Shown one piece after another: positions 16,716 to 25,559 of a DNA stretch of 64,000 nucleotides. A program made the position numbers and the translations under genes. Where the stretch lies: the NCBI RefSeq assembly GCF_900142125.1, contig NZ_FQZT01000001.1, forward strand, positions 186,001 through 250,000. The letters are read 5' to 3'. How positions within the stretch are numbered: the stretch's first letter is position 1; every line of letters starts with the position of its first letter. Origin of the DNA: Malonomonas rubra DSM 5091. GTDB lineage: Bacteria; Desulfobacterota; Desulfuromonadia; Desulfuromonadales; Geopsychrobacteraceae. Under the pieces are notes generated by a model. The model saw nothing but the letters and a program-made list of their open reading frames with translations, was not told the DNA's origin and searched no databases.

Positions 16716-19214
16716 ATGACGACACAAAGCATTCCCGCCATAACCCCTCTTCTGCCTAAAATTGAGCAACAGCTTCGCTGCCACAGGAATCTGGTTTTAC
16801 AAGCCCCTCCAGGCGCGGGGAAAACAACTTGCGTTCCCTTAGCGCTGTTGAATTCGGATGTCCTGAATAAGAAAAAAATCCTGCTGCTTGAACCGAGGAG
16901 ACTGGCGGCAAGCAACGCTGCTCGCTTCATGGCACAGAAACTTGGTGAAACTGTCGGCCAAACGGTTGGCTATAGCATCCGTTATCAACGAAAAGTTTCG
17001 CCGGAAACACGAATCGAAGTCGTTACTGAAGGGATTTTGACACGCAGGCTGCTGAGTGATCCTGAACTTTCTGAAGTCGGCCTGGTGATTTTCGACGAAT
17101 TTCACGAGCGCCACCTGCAATCAGACTTCGCACTCGCCCTTTGCCGCGATATTCAGAACGGATTGCGGGATGACCTGAAACTTCTCATCATGTCGGCGAC
17201 GCTCGATTCGACTCCGCTGGCCGAACAGCTGGGAGCTCCGCTTCTTACCAGCGAAGGTCGCAGTTTCCCGGTAGACATCTGCTACCTGCCGCAGAAGGAC
17301 AATGAATCCCTGGTGGCAGCAACAGTTTCAGGGATACGCCGCGCTTTGCAGGAAACCTCCGGAGACATCCTGGCCTTCCTGCCGGGAGAGGGAGAAATCC
17401 GTCGTTGCACCCAGGATTTGATTGGGCTGGACAACCTGGCAGTCTGCCCGCTCTACGGCAACCTGCCTTTCAGCGAACAGGAACGAGCAATCCAACCGGC
17501 GCAGCAACGCAAGATCGTTCTTGCTACCAACATTGCCGAAACCAGTCTGACAATTGAAGGAATCAGTGTTGTCGTTGATAGCGGCTACAGTCGTCAACCC
17601 CGTTACGACAGCGGCAGTGGATTGACTCGCCTGCACCTCGGTCGTATTTCGCAAGCCAGCAGCACGCAACGTACCGGCCGCGCCGGTCGTCTCGGTCCCG
17701 GCCGTTGCTATCGCCTTTGGAGTGAAGGCCAACAGCAAAGCTTGCTCCCCTTTACACCTCCGGAAATCAGGACTGCCGACCTGGCTCCGCTGGTTCTGGA
17801 CCTCCTTTCCTGGGGGATCAGCGACCCAACCGAACTTTTCTGGCTCGACCCACCAAGCCCGACAGCATGGCAAAACGGCATCGACCTGCTCGAACTGCTC
17901 GGCGCACTGCACAACAAGCAGCAGCTCAACCAGGCCGGTCATAAACTGGCGGAAATACCGACTCACCCCCGCTTAGCAAAGTTGCTGACGGTTGCCAAGG
18001 AAAACAATCTGCTGGGTCTCGGCTGTGAGATTGCTGCCCTGCTGAGTGAGCCTGATCCCTGGTTCAAGAAAACACCCAATCATCACAGTGGCAGTGACAT
18101 TCTTGATCGACTCGAATATTTCCGTAATCATCCTGACGCCCGAGAATTCAGTACCATCTCTCGCAGCCATGGCTACTGGAAGAAGTATTTCAACCTGTCG
18201 GGGAAAACCGATACAGGCACAACAACAAAAGCACAACTGTCGCTACTGCTTTGCGCAGCCTACCCGGACCGCATCGGCAAGGCACGACAAGGCAGCGGAA
18301 AGAAATTCCTGCTCAGTTCCGGGCAGGGTGTACAACTGGGAAATCATTCGGCTGTGCAGGCTAACGACTACCTGGTCGCTGTCGATTTGCGCGAGAATCG
18401 TCGTGGAGAGAGTGAAATCAGGCTGGCCAGCGGTCTGGAAAAATGCGACATCGAACAACTCTTCCCCAAACTGCCCTGGCAATCGAGCTGTGAGTGGGAT
18501 CAGCTGGAAGGACGCATCATCGCCTGCGAGCAGCAGCGTATCGGTAAACTGGTCCTGAACCAGCGGCCGGCCCAGATTGACCGGGAGCAGGCAGACCGGG
18601 CCATCCTCTCCGCCATCCGCAACGAAGGACTGCAATTGCTAAATTTTTCGAAAAATGTTCAACGATTCCGTACCCGGCTGCAGTTCCTGCACAACTGCCA
18701 CGACGCCCGCAAGTGGCCTGATGTGTCTGATGCAAAGCTGCTGGCAACGCTTGAAGATTGGCTACAACCTTTCCTCGGCAATACACGAAACCGGGCAGAC
18801 CTGCAGAAAATTGACATCCAGACCACACTGAACAGTCTTCTCGACTGGCAACAGTTGCAGCAACTTGATACATTAGCCCCAGAAAAAATGCAGGTACCCA
18901 GTGGATCGCGCATCACATTGCACTACTCGGACGATCAGCCGCCCGTTTTGGCGGTCAAGCTGCAAGAGATGTTCGGTCAAACCGAAACGCCACGCATCGC
19001 TGATAACAAAGTAGCTATCGTCATCCACCTGCTATCCCCGGCCGGACGCCCGTTGCAGATCACTCAAGACCTCCGCCACTTCTGGGAACAGAGCTACCCG
19101 GAAGTGCAAAAGGAGATGAAAGGACGCTACCCGAAGCATCCATGGCCGGATGATCCACTGCAAGCTCTGCCGACGGCCAAAACCAAACGCAAACTCGCCC
19201 AACAGGAGAAATGA
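16716..19214 (+). CDS. hrpB: ATP-dependent helicase HrpB
   Basis: An 832-residue DExH-box helicase of the HrpB branch. Motif I is APPGAGKTT, motif II is the HrpB-type variant DEFHERHLQSD, motif III SATLDS, and motif VI RTGRAGRLGPGRCYRLW. Winged-helix/ratchet and HrpB C-terminal regions fill the second half, ending with the GRYPKHPWPDDPL segment common in the family. The family's cellular role is not well defined; it is likely an RNA helicase. The ATG at 16716 is chosen over a TTG at 16698 because similarity starts there, though the Shine-Dalgarno is weak. The 245-nt gap upstream (16471-16715), shared with the divergent kinase, is AT-rich with no gene; I see no convincing promoter. The enoyl-CoA hydratase starts 1 nt after the stop. 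Confidence 0.93.
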   Translation: MTTQSIPAITPLLPKIEQQLRCHRNLVLQAPPGAGKTTCVPLALLNSDVLNKKKILLLEPRRLAASNAARFMAQKLGETVGQTVGYSIRYQRKVSPETRIEVVTEGILTRRLLSDPELSEVGLVIFDEFHERHLQSDFALALCRDIQNGLRDDLKLLIMSATLDSTPLAEQLGAPLLTSEGRSFPVDICYLPQKDNESLVAATVSGIRRALQETSGDILAFLPGEGEIRRCTQDLIGLDNLAVCPLYGNLPFSEQERAIQPAQQRKIVLATNIAETSLTIEGISVVVDSGYSRQPRYDSGSGLTRLHLGRISQASSTQRTGRAGRLGPGRCYRLWSEGQQQSLLPFTPPEIRTADLAPLVLDLLSWGISDPTELFWLDPPSPTAWQNGIDLLELLGALHNKQQLNQAGHKLAEIPTHPRLAKLLTVAKENNLLGLGCEIAALLSEPDPWFKKTPNHHSGSDILDRLEYFRNHPDAREFSTISRSHGYWKKYFNLSGKTDTGTTTKAQLSLLLCAAYPDRIGKARQGSGKKFLLSSGQGVQLGNHSAVQANDYLVAVDLRENRRGESEIRLASGLEKCDIEQLFPKLPWQSSCEWDQLEGRIIACEQQRIGKLVLNQRPAQIDREQADRAILSAIRNEGLQLLNFSKNVQRFRTRLQFLHNCHDARKWPDVSDAKLLATLEDWLQPFLGNTRNRADLQKIDIQTTLNSLLDWQQLQQLDTLAPEKMQVPSGSRITLHYSDDQPPVLAVKLQEMFGQTETPRIADNKVAIVIHLLSPAGRPLQITQDLRHFWEQSYPEVQKEMKGRYPKHPWPDDPLQALPTAKTKRKLAQQEK

Positions 19215-19215
19215 A

Positions 19216-19998
19216 ATGGCTTACGAAAACCTTCGCATCGAGATCGAAAACAATATCACTCTTATCACCATCGACCGACCCAAAGCGCTCAACTCCCTCA
19301 ACATGGTGACCATGGATGCTCTTTCTCAGGCCATTGCTGACCTGCAAGCGAACACCGAGGTAAAGGTCATCATCCTTACCGGTGCGGGGGAAAAAGCCTT
19401 TGTTGCCGGTGGCGATATCTCCGCCATGCAACCTCTCGGCCCGATGGATGCGCGCAAAGTCGCGCAGAAAGCGCAACAGCTTTTCAACGACATCGAGTAC
19501 GGAAAAAAAGTTGTGATCGGTGCCATCAACGGCTACGCTCTCGGCGGTGGCTGCGAACTGGCGATGGCTTGTGATATCCGTATCGCCTCAGACAACGCCA
19601 AATTCGGCCAGCCGGAGATCAAGCTCGGCATCATTCCCGGCTGGGCCGGGACCCAGCGGCTGCCTCGGCTGATCGGCAAAGGCAAAGCGAAAGAGCTGAT
19701 GTTCACCGGCGACATGATCAGTGCTGAAGAAGCTGTACAGCTGGGCCTGGCCAACCAGGTGGTGGCGCAAAGTGCTTTGATCGCAACGGCGAAGCAGATG
19801 GCGGAAAAGATCGCCGCGATGCCCCAGGTTGCCATCAGCCTGATCAAGGAGGCCGTCAACAACGGCATTGAGATGGAAAGCCAGAAAGCCTTCTCCTACG
19901 AAGCGGAACTGTTCGGGCTCTGTTTTGCTACCGAAGACCAGAAAGAAGGCATGGGTGCGTTCCTGGAGAAACGTACTCCCGAATGGAAAGACCGCTAA
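19216..19998 (+). CDS. Enoyl-CoA hydratase (crotonase family)
   Basis: A 260-residue crotonase, the usual length. The oxyanion-hole loops are AFVAGGDISAM and INGYALGGGCELAMACD. Both catalytic glutamates of hydratases are present, in GGGCELAM and FGQPEIKLGI. The reaction is probably hydration of short-chain trans-2-enoyl-CoA, as in crotonyl-CoA metabolism. The start at 19216 has AGGAG 8 nt upstream and begins MAYENLRIEIENN; an upstream in-frame ATG lies inside hrpB and is rejected. No other beta-oxidation genes are adjacent, so the pathway context is not given by this locus. Confidence 0.92.
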   Translation: MAYENLRIEIENNITLITIDRPKALNSLNMVTMDALSQAIADLQANTEVKVIILTGAGEKAFVAGGDISAMQPLGPMDARKVAQKAQQLFNDIEYGKKVVIGAINGYALGGGCELAMACDIRIASDNAKFGQPEIKLGIIPGWAGTQRLPRLIGKGKAKELMFTGDMISAEEAVQLGLANQVVAQSALIATAKQMAEKIAAMPQVAISLIKEAVNNGIEMESQKAFSYEAELFGLCFATEDQKEGMGAFLEKRTPEWKDR

Positions 19999-20010
19999 AG
20001 GAGATTTACG

Positions 20011-20190
20011 ATGGCGCTTGAATACCTGCTTTTGTGGGCCATGTTTGGATTTGCGGCAGGATCACTGGCCAAGGGAAAAAACCGGCGCCAAAATATCTGG
20101 TTTTGCATCGGTTTGTTGCTTGGTCCTTTTGCCGTATTGATCATTGCCATTCTGAAACCGGCACAGGGACCCGAGCAGAAATATAAATAG
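20011..20190 (+). CDS. Small membrane protein, 59 residues, unknown function
   Basis: ATG at 20011 is preceded by AAAGGAG at optimal spacing (7 nt) and follows the hydratase stop by 12 nt. The product MALEYLLLWAMFGFAAGSLA has a first hydrophobic helix (about 3-20). A basic hinge (KGKNRRQ) precedes a second helix (about 28-48, IWFCIGLLLGPFAVLIIAI), and the tail is polar. Both termini are probably on the same side. The strong ribosome site and co-directional spacing argue for a real gene despite its size. It resembles the many small two-helix proteins of unknown role in these bacteria; I do not recognise a family. Confidence 0.65.
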   Translation: MALEYLLLWAMFGFAAGSLAKGKNRRQNIWFCIGLLLGPFAVLIIAILKPAQGPEQKYK

Positions 20191-20191
20191 G

Positions 20192-21067
20192 TCAGACACG
20201 TTCCTGCTGCCGCCGGTGCAACGCCGACTTGATTTCATCAACACAGCTGTAGGGGATTTTCATGCCGCGAAAACCGCTGCCGATTTCGATATTAGAACCC
20301 GGATCGCCGTGAAAGTCAGACCCCCCGGTAATGATCAATCCGTGCTTGCGCGCCAGTTTGATCAACCAGTCGGTGTCTTCCATGTTTGAACCGTTATTGT
20401 AAACCTCGATACCATCGAGACCGAGGCCGACCAGCTCTGCAACCAGTTTTTCCAGCAGTCGTCGTTCACGGGTGATGTAGGGAGGATGGGCCAACACGGC
20501 AATACCCCCACTCTGCTGGATCAACTTGATTGCATCATCGACCGGGAAATAACGCTTCGGTACGTTGCAGGGCACCAGGTAACGATTAAAAGCTTCTTCG
20601 TTATCCTCGACATATCCGCCCTCACGCAACGCCTGCGCGATATGCGGTCGACCGATGGTGCCATCAGCCAGCCTGCGCACCGCATCCGGGTCGATCGGTT
20701 CCCGCCCTTCTTCGGCCAATTTCTGATTGACCCGGTCGATGATCTGCCGGTTGCGCCCAGCACGGAAATCCTGAAATTCGCTCAGCTCACGGTTGAGATA
20801 GGGGCACTCGGGGTCAAAGCCGTAGCCGAGAAGATGCATGTCATAATACTGGTACCACTGAGTCGACAACTCCACCCCAGCAATCACCTCCAGCCCTTTT
20901 TCTGCACCAATTTTCTGCGCCGTCGCAATGGCGTCGACGTTATCGTGGTCAGCAATAGCGATTGCTACCAGATCGGCCTGTAGCGCCTTTTCGACCAGTT
21001 CCTCCGGGGTAAAATAACCGTCGGAGCAAGTAGAGTGAATATGTAAATCGACCAGTTTTGCTTCCAT
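20192..21067 (-). CDS. PHP domain phosphoesterase (TrpH/YciV-like)
   Basis: A 291-residue PHP-superfamily protein. Metal-binding motifs in order: VDLHIHSTCSDG (HxH), the Asp-His of IADHDNVDA, the Glu in AGVELSTQ, the His in VLAHPPYITRE and the final GGSDFHGDPG. Length and motifs match the YciV/TrpH group, whose studied members hydrolyse 3',5'-nucleoside bisphosphates or act as 5'-3' exonucleases on short RNA. It ends 2 nt from the convergent small membrane protein gene. ATG start at 21067, with a weak GGAAAGG-type ribosome site. Confidence 0.88.
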   Translation of the reverse strand: MEAKLVDLHIHSTCSDGYFTPEELVEKALQADLVAIAIADHDNVDAIATAQKIGAEKGLEVIAGVELSTQWYQYYDMHLLGYGFDPECPYLNRELSEFQDFRAGRNRQIIDRVNQKLAEEGREPIDPDAVRRLADGTIGRPHIAQALREGGYVEDNEEAFNRYLVPCNVPKRYFPVDDAIKLIQQSGGIAVLAHPPYITRERRLLEKLVAELVGLGLDGIEVYNNGSNMEDTDWLIKLARKHGLIITGGSDFHGDPGSNIEIGSGFRGMKIPYSCVDEIKSALHRRQQERV

Positions 21068-21141
21068 TTAATGAGCCTTTCCTGCTCATGTATAGCACAT
21101 TTCGCATCCTGCCGGGGAGTGAGCCGGGGAAATAAATCTAA

Positions 21142-23418
21142 CTATTTCTTTACTTTGAAGCCTGACTTGGCAAATGCTGCGGCCAGGTCGTTCATCACGG
21201 CTTTCTCCTGCTGCTTTTTTACCGGCTTCTTGTCCTGTTTCTGCGGACGCTTTTGAGTTTCATCCGATTCGGCTTTCATACTCAGCGAAATCCGTTTGCG
21301 CTGCAGATCAACCTCGAGCACCCTGACCTGGACCTGCTGACCGACCTTGACCACCTGATTCGGATCTTTGACAAAACGATCGGCCAGTTGGCTGATATGC
21401 ACCAGCCCGTCCTGATGGACCCCGATATCGACAAATGCACCGAAGTTGGCGACATTGGTCACCACGCCGTTCAAACGCATACCCGGCTGGAGATCTTTCA
21501 TTTCCATGACATCTTCACGGAAGGCTGCTGTGCTGAAAGTTTCGCGCGGGTCTCGACCCGGTTTTTTCAGCTCGGCGAGAATGTCCTGCAGCGTCGGCAG
21601 CCCGACGTCTTCACTGACGTATCTTTTCAGATCGATTTTTGCCAGCATAGCCGGCTCCGCAATCAACTGTGAAACCGATGCACCGACATCGGTAGCCATC
21701 TTTTCCACCAGTTTGTAACGTTCCGGGTGAACAGCCGTGTTGTCGAGAGGCTGTTGCGCATTGCGGATACGGAGAAAACCAGCAGCCTGCTCAAACGCCT
21801 TCTGACCGAAACGGGGGACATCGAGCAACTGCCTGCGGCCGACGAAGCTGCCCTGCGTGTCACGGTGAAGAACAATCGCCTTCGCCAGTGATTCGCCGAT
21901 GCCGGAAACGAAACTGAGCAGCGCCCAACTGGCAGTATTCAAATCAACACCGACATAGTTAACGCAGGACTCGACCACCTCGTCGAGAGCCTTTTTCAGT
22001 GCCGTCTGACTGACATCATGCTGATACTGACCGACGCCAATACTTTTCGGATCGACTTTCACCAGCTCGGCCAGGGGGTCCTGTAAGCGCCGGGCGATGG
22101 AGATGGCTCCACGAACGGTCAGATCGAGATCGGGGAATTCTTCGCGGGCGATATCGGAGGCGGAATAGACACTTGCGCCCGATTCACTGATCATCGCCAC
22201 CGGAATTTTCAGCCCGGCTTCTTTCACCGCCTGGCGCACGAACTGATCCATCTCCCGACCGGCGGTACCGTTGCCGATGGCCACCATCTCGATATTGTGC
22301 GCCTGCAACAGCCGCAGCAGTTCTTTTTTCGCCGGTTCCACCTTGCCGCTACCGGCATGCGGATAGATGGTGACATGCTCGAGGAATTTTCCGGTGCCGT
22401 CGACGACGGCCAGCTTGGAACCAGTGCGCAAGCCGGGGTCGACACCCAGCACTCGACGACTGCCAGCTGGTGCTGCCAGCAACAGGTTGCGCAGGTTTTC
22501 GGCAAACACGCGAATCGCCTCATCATCAGCTGCTTTCTTTGCCTGCAGCCGCAACTCGACCTCAATCGAAGGCGCCAGCAGACGGCTGTAAGCATCGGCA
22601 ACAACAGCCTGCAACCAATCTCGGCAGCCGCTGTTTTCTGGCACAAGCAGCGTACTGAGACGCTGCAGAATTTCTTCTTCCGGCGCGGCGATTGCCAAGC
22701 GCAACACCTCTTCTTTTTCACCGCGACGCATCGCCAGCATCCGATGAGACGGAACCTGCTTAAGTGGCTCGCTGAAATCGTAATACATCTCGTACTTACT
22801 GACACTGCCCTCTTTGCCGCGCGCCGGTTGCGAACGGAAATCGCCCTGCTGCCAGGTCAGTTCCCGCACAATAGCTCGTGCCTCGGCGTTATCAGCAAAC
22901 TGCTCGGCGAGAATATGCCCCGCACCTGCCAGGGCAGCGCCGCAGTCAGCCAATTCTTTTTCAACATCGACAAATGGCATTGCCAGCGCATCCAGATCAA
23001 CTCTGCCGGTTGCCCCCAGCAGCTGCTTCGCCAAGGGTTCAAGACCACGTTCACGAGCGATGGTCGCCTTGGTGCGCCGTTTTGGTTTGTAGGGCAGATA
23101 GAGATCTTCCAGCTCCGTCTTTTGTCGGCAGCCGTCGATCTTTGCCTTCAGTTCCGGCGTCAACTTGCCCTGCTCGTCAATCGATTTGAGGATGGTTTCG
23201 CGTCGATCGTTCAGTTCTTTATGATATGTCAGCCGTTCCTGCAACTCGCGGATCTGGACCTCGTCCAGCTCACCGGTCGCCTCCTTCCGATAGCGGGCGA
23301 TAAAAGGGACGGTCGCACCCTCTTCCAACAAAGCTACAGTTTGATTGACCTGGTTTATCTGCAGACCGGTCTCTTCTACCAGCAATTGTCTGATTTCGTT
23401 CGATACTATTTGCGTCAT
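21142..23418 (-). CDS. tex: Transcription accessory protein Tex
   Basis: A 758-residue Tex protein: N-terminal helical domain with FIARYRKEATGELDE (typical of Tex), YqgF/RNase H-like domain around 325-450 (VLGVDPGLRTGSKLAVVDG), and a helix-hairpin-helix region (GVDLNTASWALLSFVSGIGE). A C-terminal S1 RNA-binding domain covers about 640-710 (NVANFGAFVDIGVHQDG), followed by a Lys/Gln-rich tail. Tex binds nucleic acid and influences transcription elongation or RNA turnover. The length is normal for the family. The gene is divergent from the peptide-ABC ATPases. Several long open frames on the opposite strand are codon-bias shadows. Confidence 0.95.
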   Translation of the reverse strand: MTQIVSNEIRQLLVEETGLQINQVNQTVALLEEGATVPFIARYRKEATGELDEVQIRELQERLTYHKELNDRRETILKSIDEQGKLTPELKAKIDGCRQKTELEDLYLPYKPKRRTKATIARERGLEPLAKQLLGATGRVDLDALAMPFVDVEKELADCGAALAGAGHILAEQFADNAEARAIVRELTWQQGDFRSQPARGKEGSVSKYEMYYDFSEPLKQVPSHRMLAMRRGEKEEVLRLAIAAPEEEILQRLSTLLVPENSGCRDWLQAVVADAYSRLLAPSIEVELRLQAKKAADDEAIRVFAENLRNLLLAAPAGSRRVLGVDPGLRTGSKLAVVDGTGKFLEHVTIYPHAGSGKVEPAKKELLRLLQAHNIEMVAIGNGTAGREMDQFVRQAVKEAGLKIPVAMISESGASVYSASDIAREEFPDLDLTVRGAISIARRLQDPLAELVKVDPKSIGVGQYQHDVSQTALKKALDEVVESCVNYVGVDLNTASWALLSFVSGIGESLAKAIVLHRDTQGSFVGRRQLLDVPRFGQKAFEQAAGFLRIRNAQQPLDNTAVHPERYKLVEKMATDVGASVSQLIAEPAMLAKIDLKRYVSEDVGLPTLQDILAELKKPGRDPRETFSTAAFREDVMEMKDLQPGMRLNGVVTNVANFGAFVDIGVHQDGLVHISQLADRFVKDPNQVVKVGQQVQVRVLEVDLQRKRISLSMKAESDETQKRPQKQDKKPVKKQQEKAVMNDLAAAFAKSGFKVKK

Positions 23419-23553
23419 ATTTAAAGAATCCCTATGGCTTAAAAAAGGTGCGCGATGTTACCACGCAAGCACGGGTTTGCAAAGGTGGATACTTGACCAT
23501 TGCTGCGCCAGCGTGTACACAATGAGAATCATCCCAACTGCTACAGGAATCCG

Positions 23554-24510
23554 ATGTCTACGCTTCTCGAAGTCAAAAATCTCAAGAGTTATTTTTTCAC
23601 CCGTGCCGGGCTGGTAAAAGCAGTCGATGACGTCAGCTTTGCCATCGCTAAAGGGGAAACCCTGGCGCTGGTCGGCGAGTCGGGTTGCGGCAAATCGATG
23701 ACCGCGTTGTCACTGTTGCGGCTATTGCCGGAACCAGGCAAAGTCGTCAATGGAGAAATACAACTGCTGGGACGCGACATGCTGCGCCTTCCCGACCTGG
23801 AAATGCGTCGTATTCGCGGCAACGAGATTTCGATGATTTTTCAGGAGCCGATGACGTCGCTCAATCCGGTACTTAAAATCGGCGAACAGATTGCCGAGGT
23901 GCTGCGCCTGCATGAAGGGCTGAGCGAGCAGAATGCTCTCGACAAATCGGCCGAGCTGCTCAGGCTGGTCGGCATTTCCGACCCGCAGCGGCGCCTGCGC
24001 GATTATCCACATCAGCTCTCCGGTGGCCAGCGCCAGCGCATCATGATCGCCATGGCACTGGCCTGTGATCCGCAGCTGCTGATCGCCGACGAACCGACCA
24101 CTGCCCTCGACGTGACCATCCAGGCGCAGATCATGGACCTGCTGCAGCGCCTGAAGCAGGAAAGACAGATGGCAACCTTGCTGATCAGCCACGATCTCGG
24201 CGTTGTTGCGGGCAACGCCGATCGGCTGGCCATCATGTATGCCGGCAAAATTGTCGAGAGCGGTCCGGTCCCAATGCTGTTCGAAAATCCGCTACATCCT
24301 TACACACAGGGGCTGCTCAACTGCATTCCGCGGCCTGGGCAGAAAAGTGCCTTGCCGACCATTCCGGGACAACTGCCGAATGTCGGCGAAAACCAGGAAG
24401 GCTGCCTCTTCCTCGACCGTTGCGACAGGCCCTGCGGCCCGTGCGGTCACCAGACACCGGAGCTACAGGAAATTGAACCGGATCACTGGGTCCGCTGCTG
24501 GAGATATTGA
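23554..24510 (+). CDS. dppD: Di/oligopeptide ABC transporter ATP-binding protein (DppD/OppD type)
   Basis: A 318-residue ABC ATPase. Walker A is GESGCGKSM, the Q-loop is [12 protein letters not shown], the signature [15 protein letters not shown], and Walker B plus D-loop [13 protein letters not shown]. The C-terminal oligo_HPY extension has the Cys cluster [17 protein letters not shown], typical of peptide and nickel importers and in some homologues a [4Fe-4S] ligand set. The start is at 23554 after AGGAAT; an in-frame ATG at 23500 has no ribosome site. A weak promoter (TTGACC at 23493) lies upstream. The second ATPase overlaps by 1 nt. No permease or binding-protein gene is adjacent, so the membrane part must be encoded elsewhere. 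Confidence 0.9.
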   Translation: MSTLLEVKNLKSYFFTRAGLVKAVDDVSFAIAKGETLALVGESGCGKSMTALSLLRLLPEPGKVVNGEIQLLGRDMLRLPDLEMRRIRGNEISMIFQEPMTSLNPVLKIGEQIAEVLRLHEGLSEQNALDKSAELLRLVGISDPQRRLRDYPHQLSGGQRQRIMIAMALACDPQLLIADEPTTALDVTIQAQIMDLLQRLKQERQMATLLISHDLGVVAGNADRLAIMYAGKIVESGPVPMLFENPLHPYTQGLLNCIPRPGQKSALPTIPGQLPNVGENQEGCLFLDRCDRPCGPCGHQTPELQEIEPDHWVRCWRY

Positions 24511-25496
24511 TGTCTTTGCTCGACGTACGCAATTTGCGCAAAAGCTTCCGCACGACTGATGCATTCGGCCGCTCGAAAGGCAGGCTGGTCGCGGTTGATG
24601 ATGTCTCTTTCACCCTGCAGGCGGGTGAAACGCTCGGTCTGGTCGGCGAATCGGGCTGTGGCAAATCGACCACCGGCAAACTTGTCATGCAGTTGCTGCA
24701 GGCGGAACAAGGAGAGGTTTTGTTTGAAGGGACCGACCTGCGCAAACTCACCCCGCGACAGATGCGCCCTTACCGCCGCCAGATACAGATGATCTTCCAA
24801 GATCCCTTCTCTTCGCTCAACCCGCGCATGACTGTGACCGACATCCTCAGTGAACCCTTTATCATTCATAAGCTGGCACCCAAACGGGAGATCCGTGATC
24901 GGGTGATCCAACTGTTGGAGAAGGTTGGTCTGAAAGCGGAACATGAACTCCGCTACGCCCACGAATTCTCCGGCGGACAGCGGCAGCGGATTGGTATCGC
25001 CCGGGCTTTGGCGGTACAGCCAAAATTGATTATCGCCGATGAACCGGTCTCCGCTCTCGATCTCTCGGTCCAGGCACAGATTCTTAACCTGCTCCGCGAA
25101 ATTCAGCAGGAAAACAATCTCAGTTACCTGTTCATCGCCCACGATCTATCGGTGATCGAGCACGTCAGCAATCGCATCGCGGTCATGTATCTTGGCAGAA
25201 TCGTTGAAACAGCCGGTGCAGAAGATCTTTACAGGTCTCCACAGCATCCCTACACCGAAGCGCTGCTCAACGCGGTTCCACTTCCCGACCCCGGACATCC
25301 ACGGCCGATACCACTGACCGGCGAAATTCCTTCGCCGATCGATCCTCCCAGTGGCTGCCATTTCCATCCACGCTGCCCCTATGCCGACGAAAAATGTCGT
25401 TCAGAAGCACCGATCTTGACTGCCTCAGTAGGCAACCGTCAAGTCGCTTGCCACCATTTCGATCAGGTTGGACGCTACCTGCGTCACAGATCCTAA
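24510..25496 (+). CDS. dppF: Di/oligopeptide ABC transporter ATP-binding protein (DppF/OppF type)
   Basis: A 328-residue partner of the preceding ATPase, with the ATG overlapping the upstream stop (TGATG). Walker [13 protein letters not shown]-loop [12 protein letters not shown], signature [15 protein letters not shown], Walker [13 protein letters not shown] and the oligo_HPY tail [16 protein letters not shown] are all intact. Together the two form the usual hetero-dimeric nucleotide-binding pair of Dpp/Opp importers. The stop is 2 nt before the -35 of the next promoter; no terminator hairpin is seen, so read-through into the hydrogenase-like regulator is possible. Confidence 0.9.
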   Translation: MSLLDVRNLRKSFRTTDAFGRSKGRLVAVDDVSFTLQAGETLGLVGESGCGKSTTGKLVMQLLQAEQGEVLFEGTDLRKLTPRQMRPYRRQIQMIFQDPFSSLNPRMTVTDILSEPFIIHKLAPKREIRDRVIQLLEKVGLKAEHELRYAHEFSGGQRQRIGIARALAVQPKLIIADEPVSALDLSVQAQILNLLREIQQENNLSYLFIAHDLSVIEHVSNRIAVMYLGRIVETAGAEDLYRSPQHPYTEALLNAVPLPDPGHPRPIPLTGEIPSPIDPPSGCHFHPRCPYADEKCRSEAPILTASVGNRQVACHHFDQVGRYLRHRS

Positions 25497-25498
25497 AC

Positions 25499-25527
25499 TT
25501 GACATATTGTGCCACCACTGGCACAAT
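25499..25527 (+). promoter_or_regulatory. Sigma-70 promoter with a perfect 22-bp inverted-repeat operator in its spacer
   Basis: TTGACA (25499-25504), exactly 17 nt, then CACAAT (25522-25527). The palindrome ATTGTGCCA-CCAC-TGGCACAAT (25506-25527) has perfect 9-bp arms and fills the spacer and -10. The position is that of a repressor site. The same half-site TGTGCCA/TGGCACA recurs three times downstream of the regulator gene (27862-27987), so the bound protein is most simply the regulator encoded immediately downstream, repressing itself. Confidence 0.7.
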
Positions 25528-25559
25528 CCTGGCCCACCCGCAGACAAAGGATAGGGTCT

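Noticed and set aside
22297-23424. A 375-codon + open frame
   Set aside because: It is wholly antisense to tex, has no ribosome site, and its composition (His, Gln and Cys rich) is that of a shadow frame.
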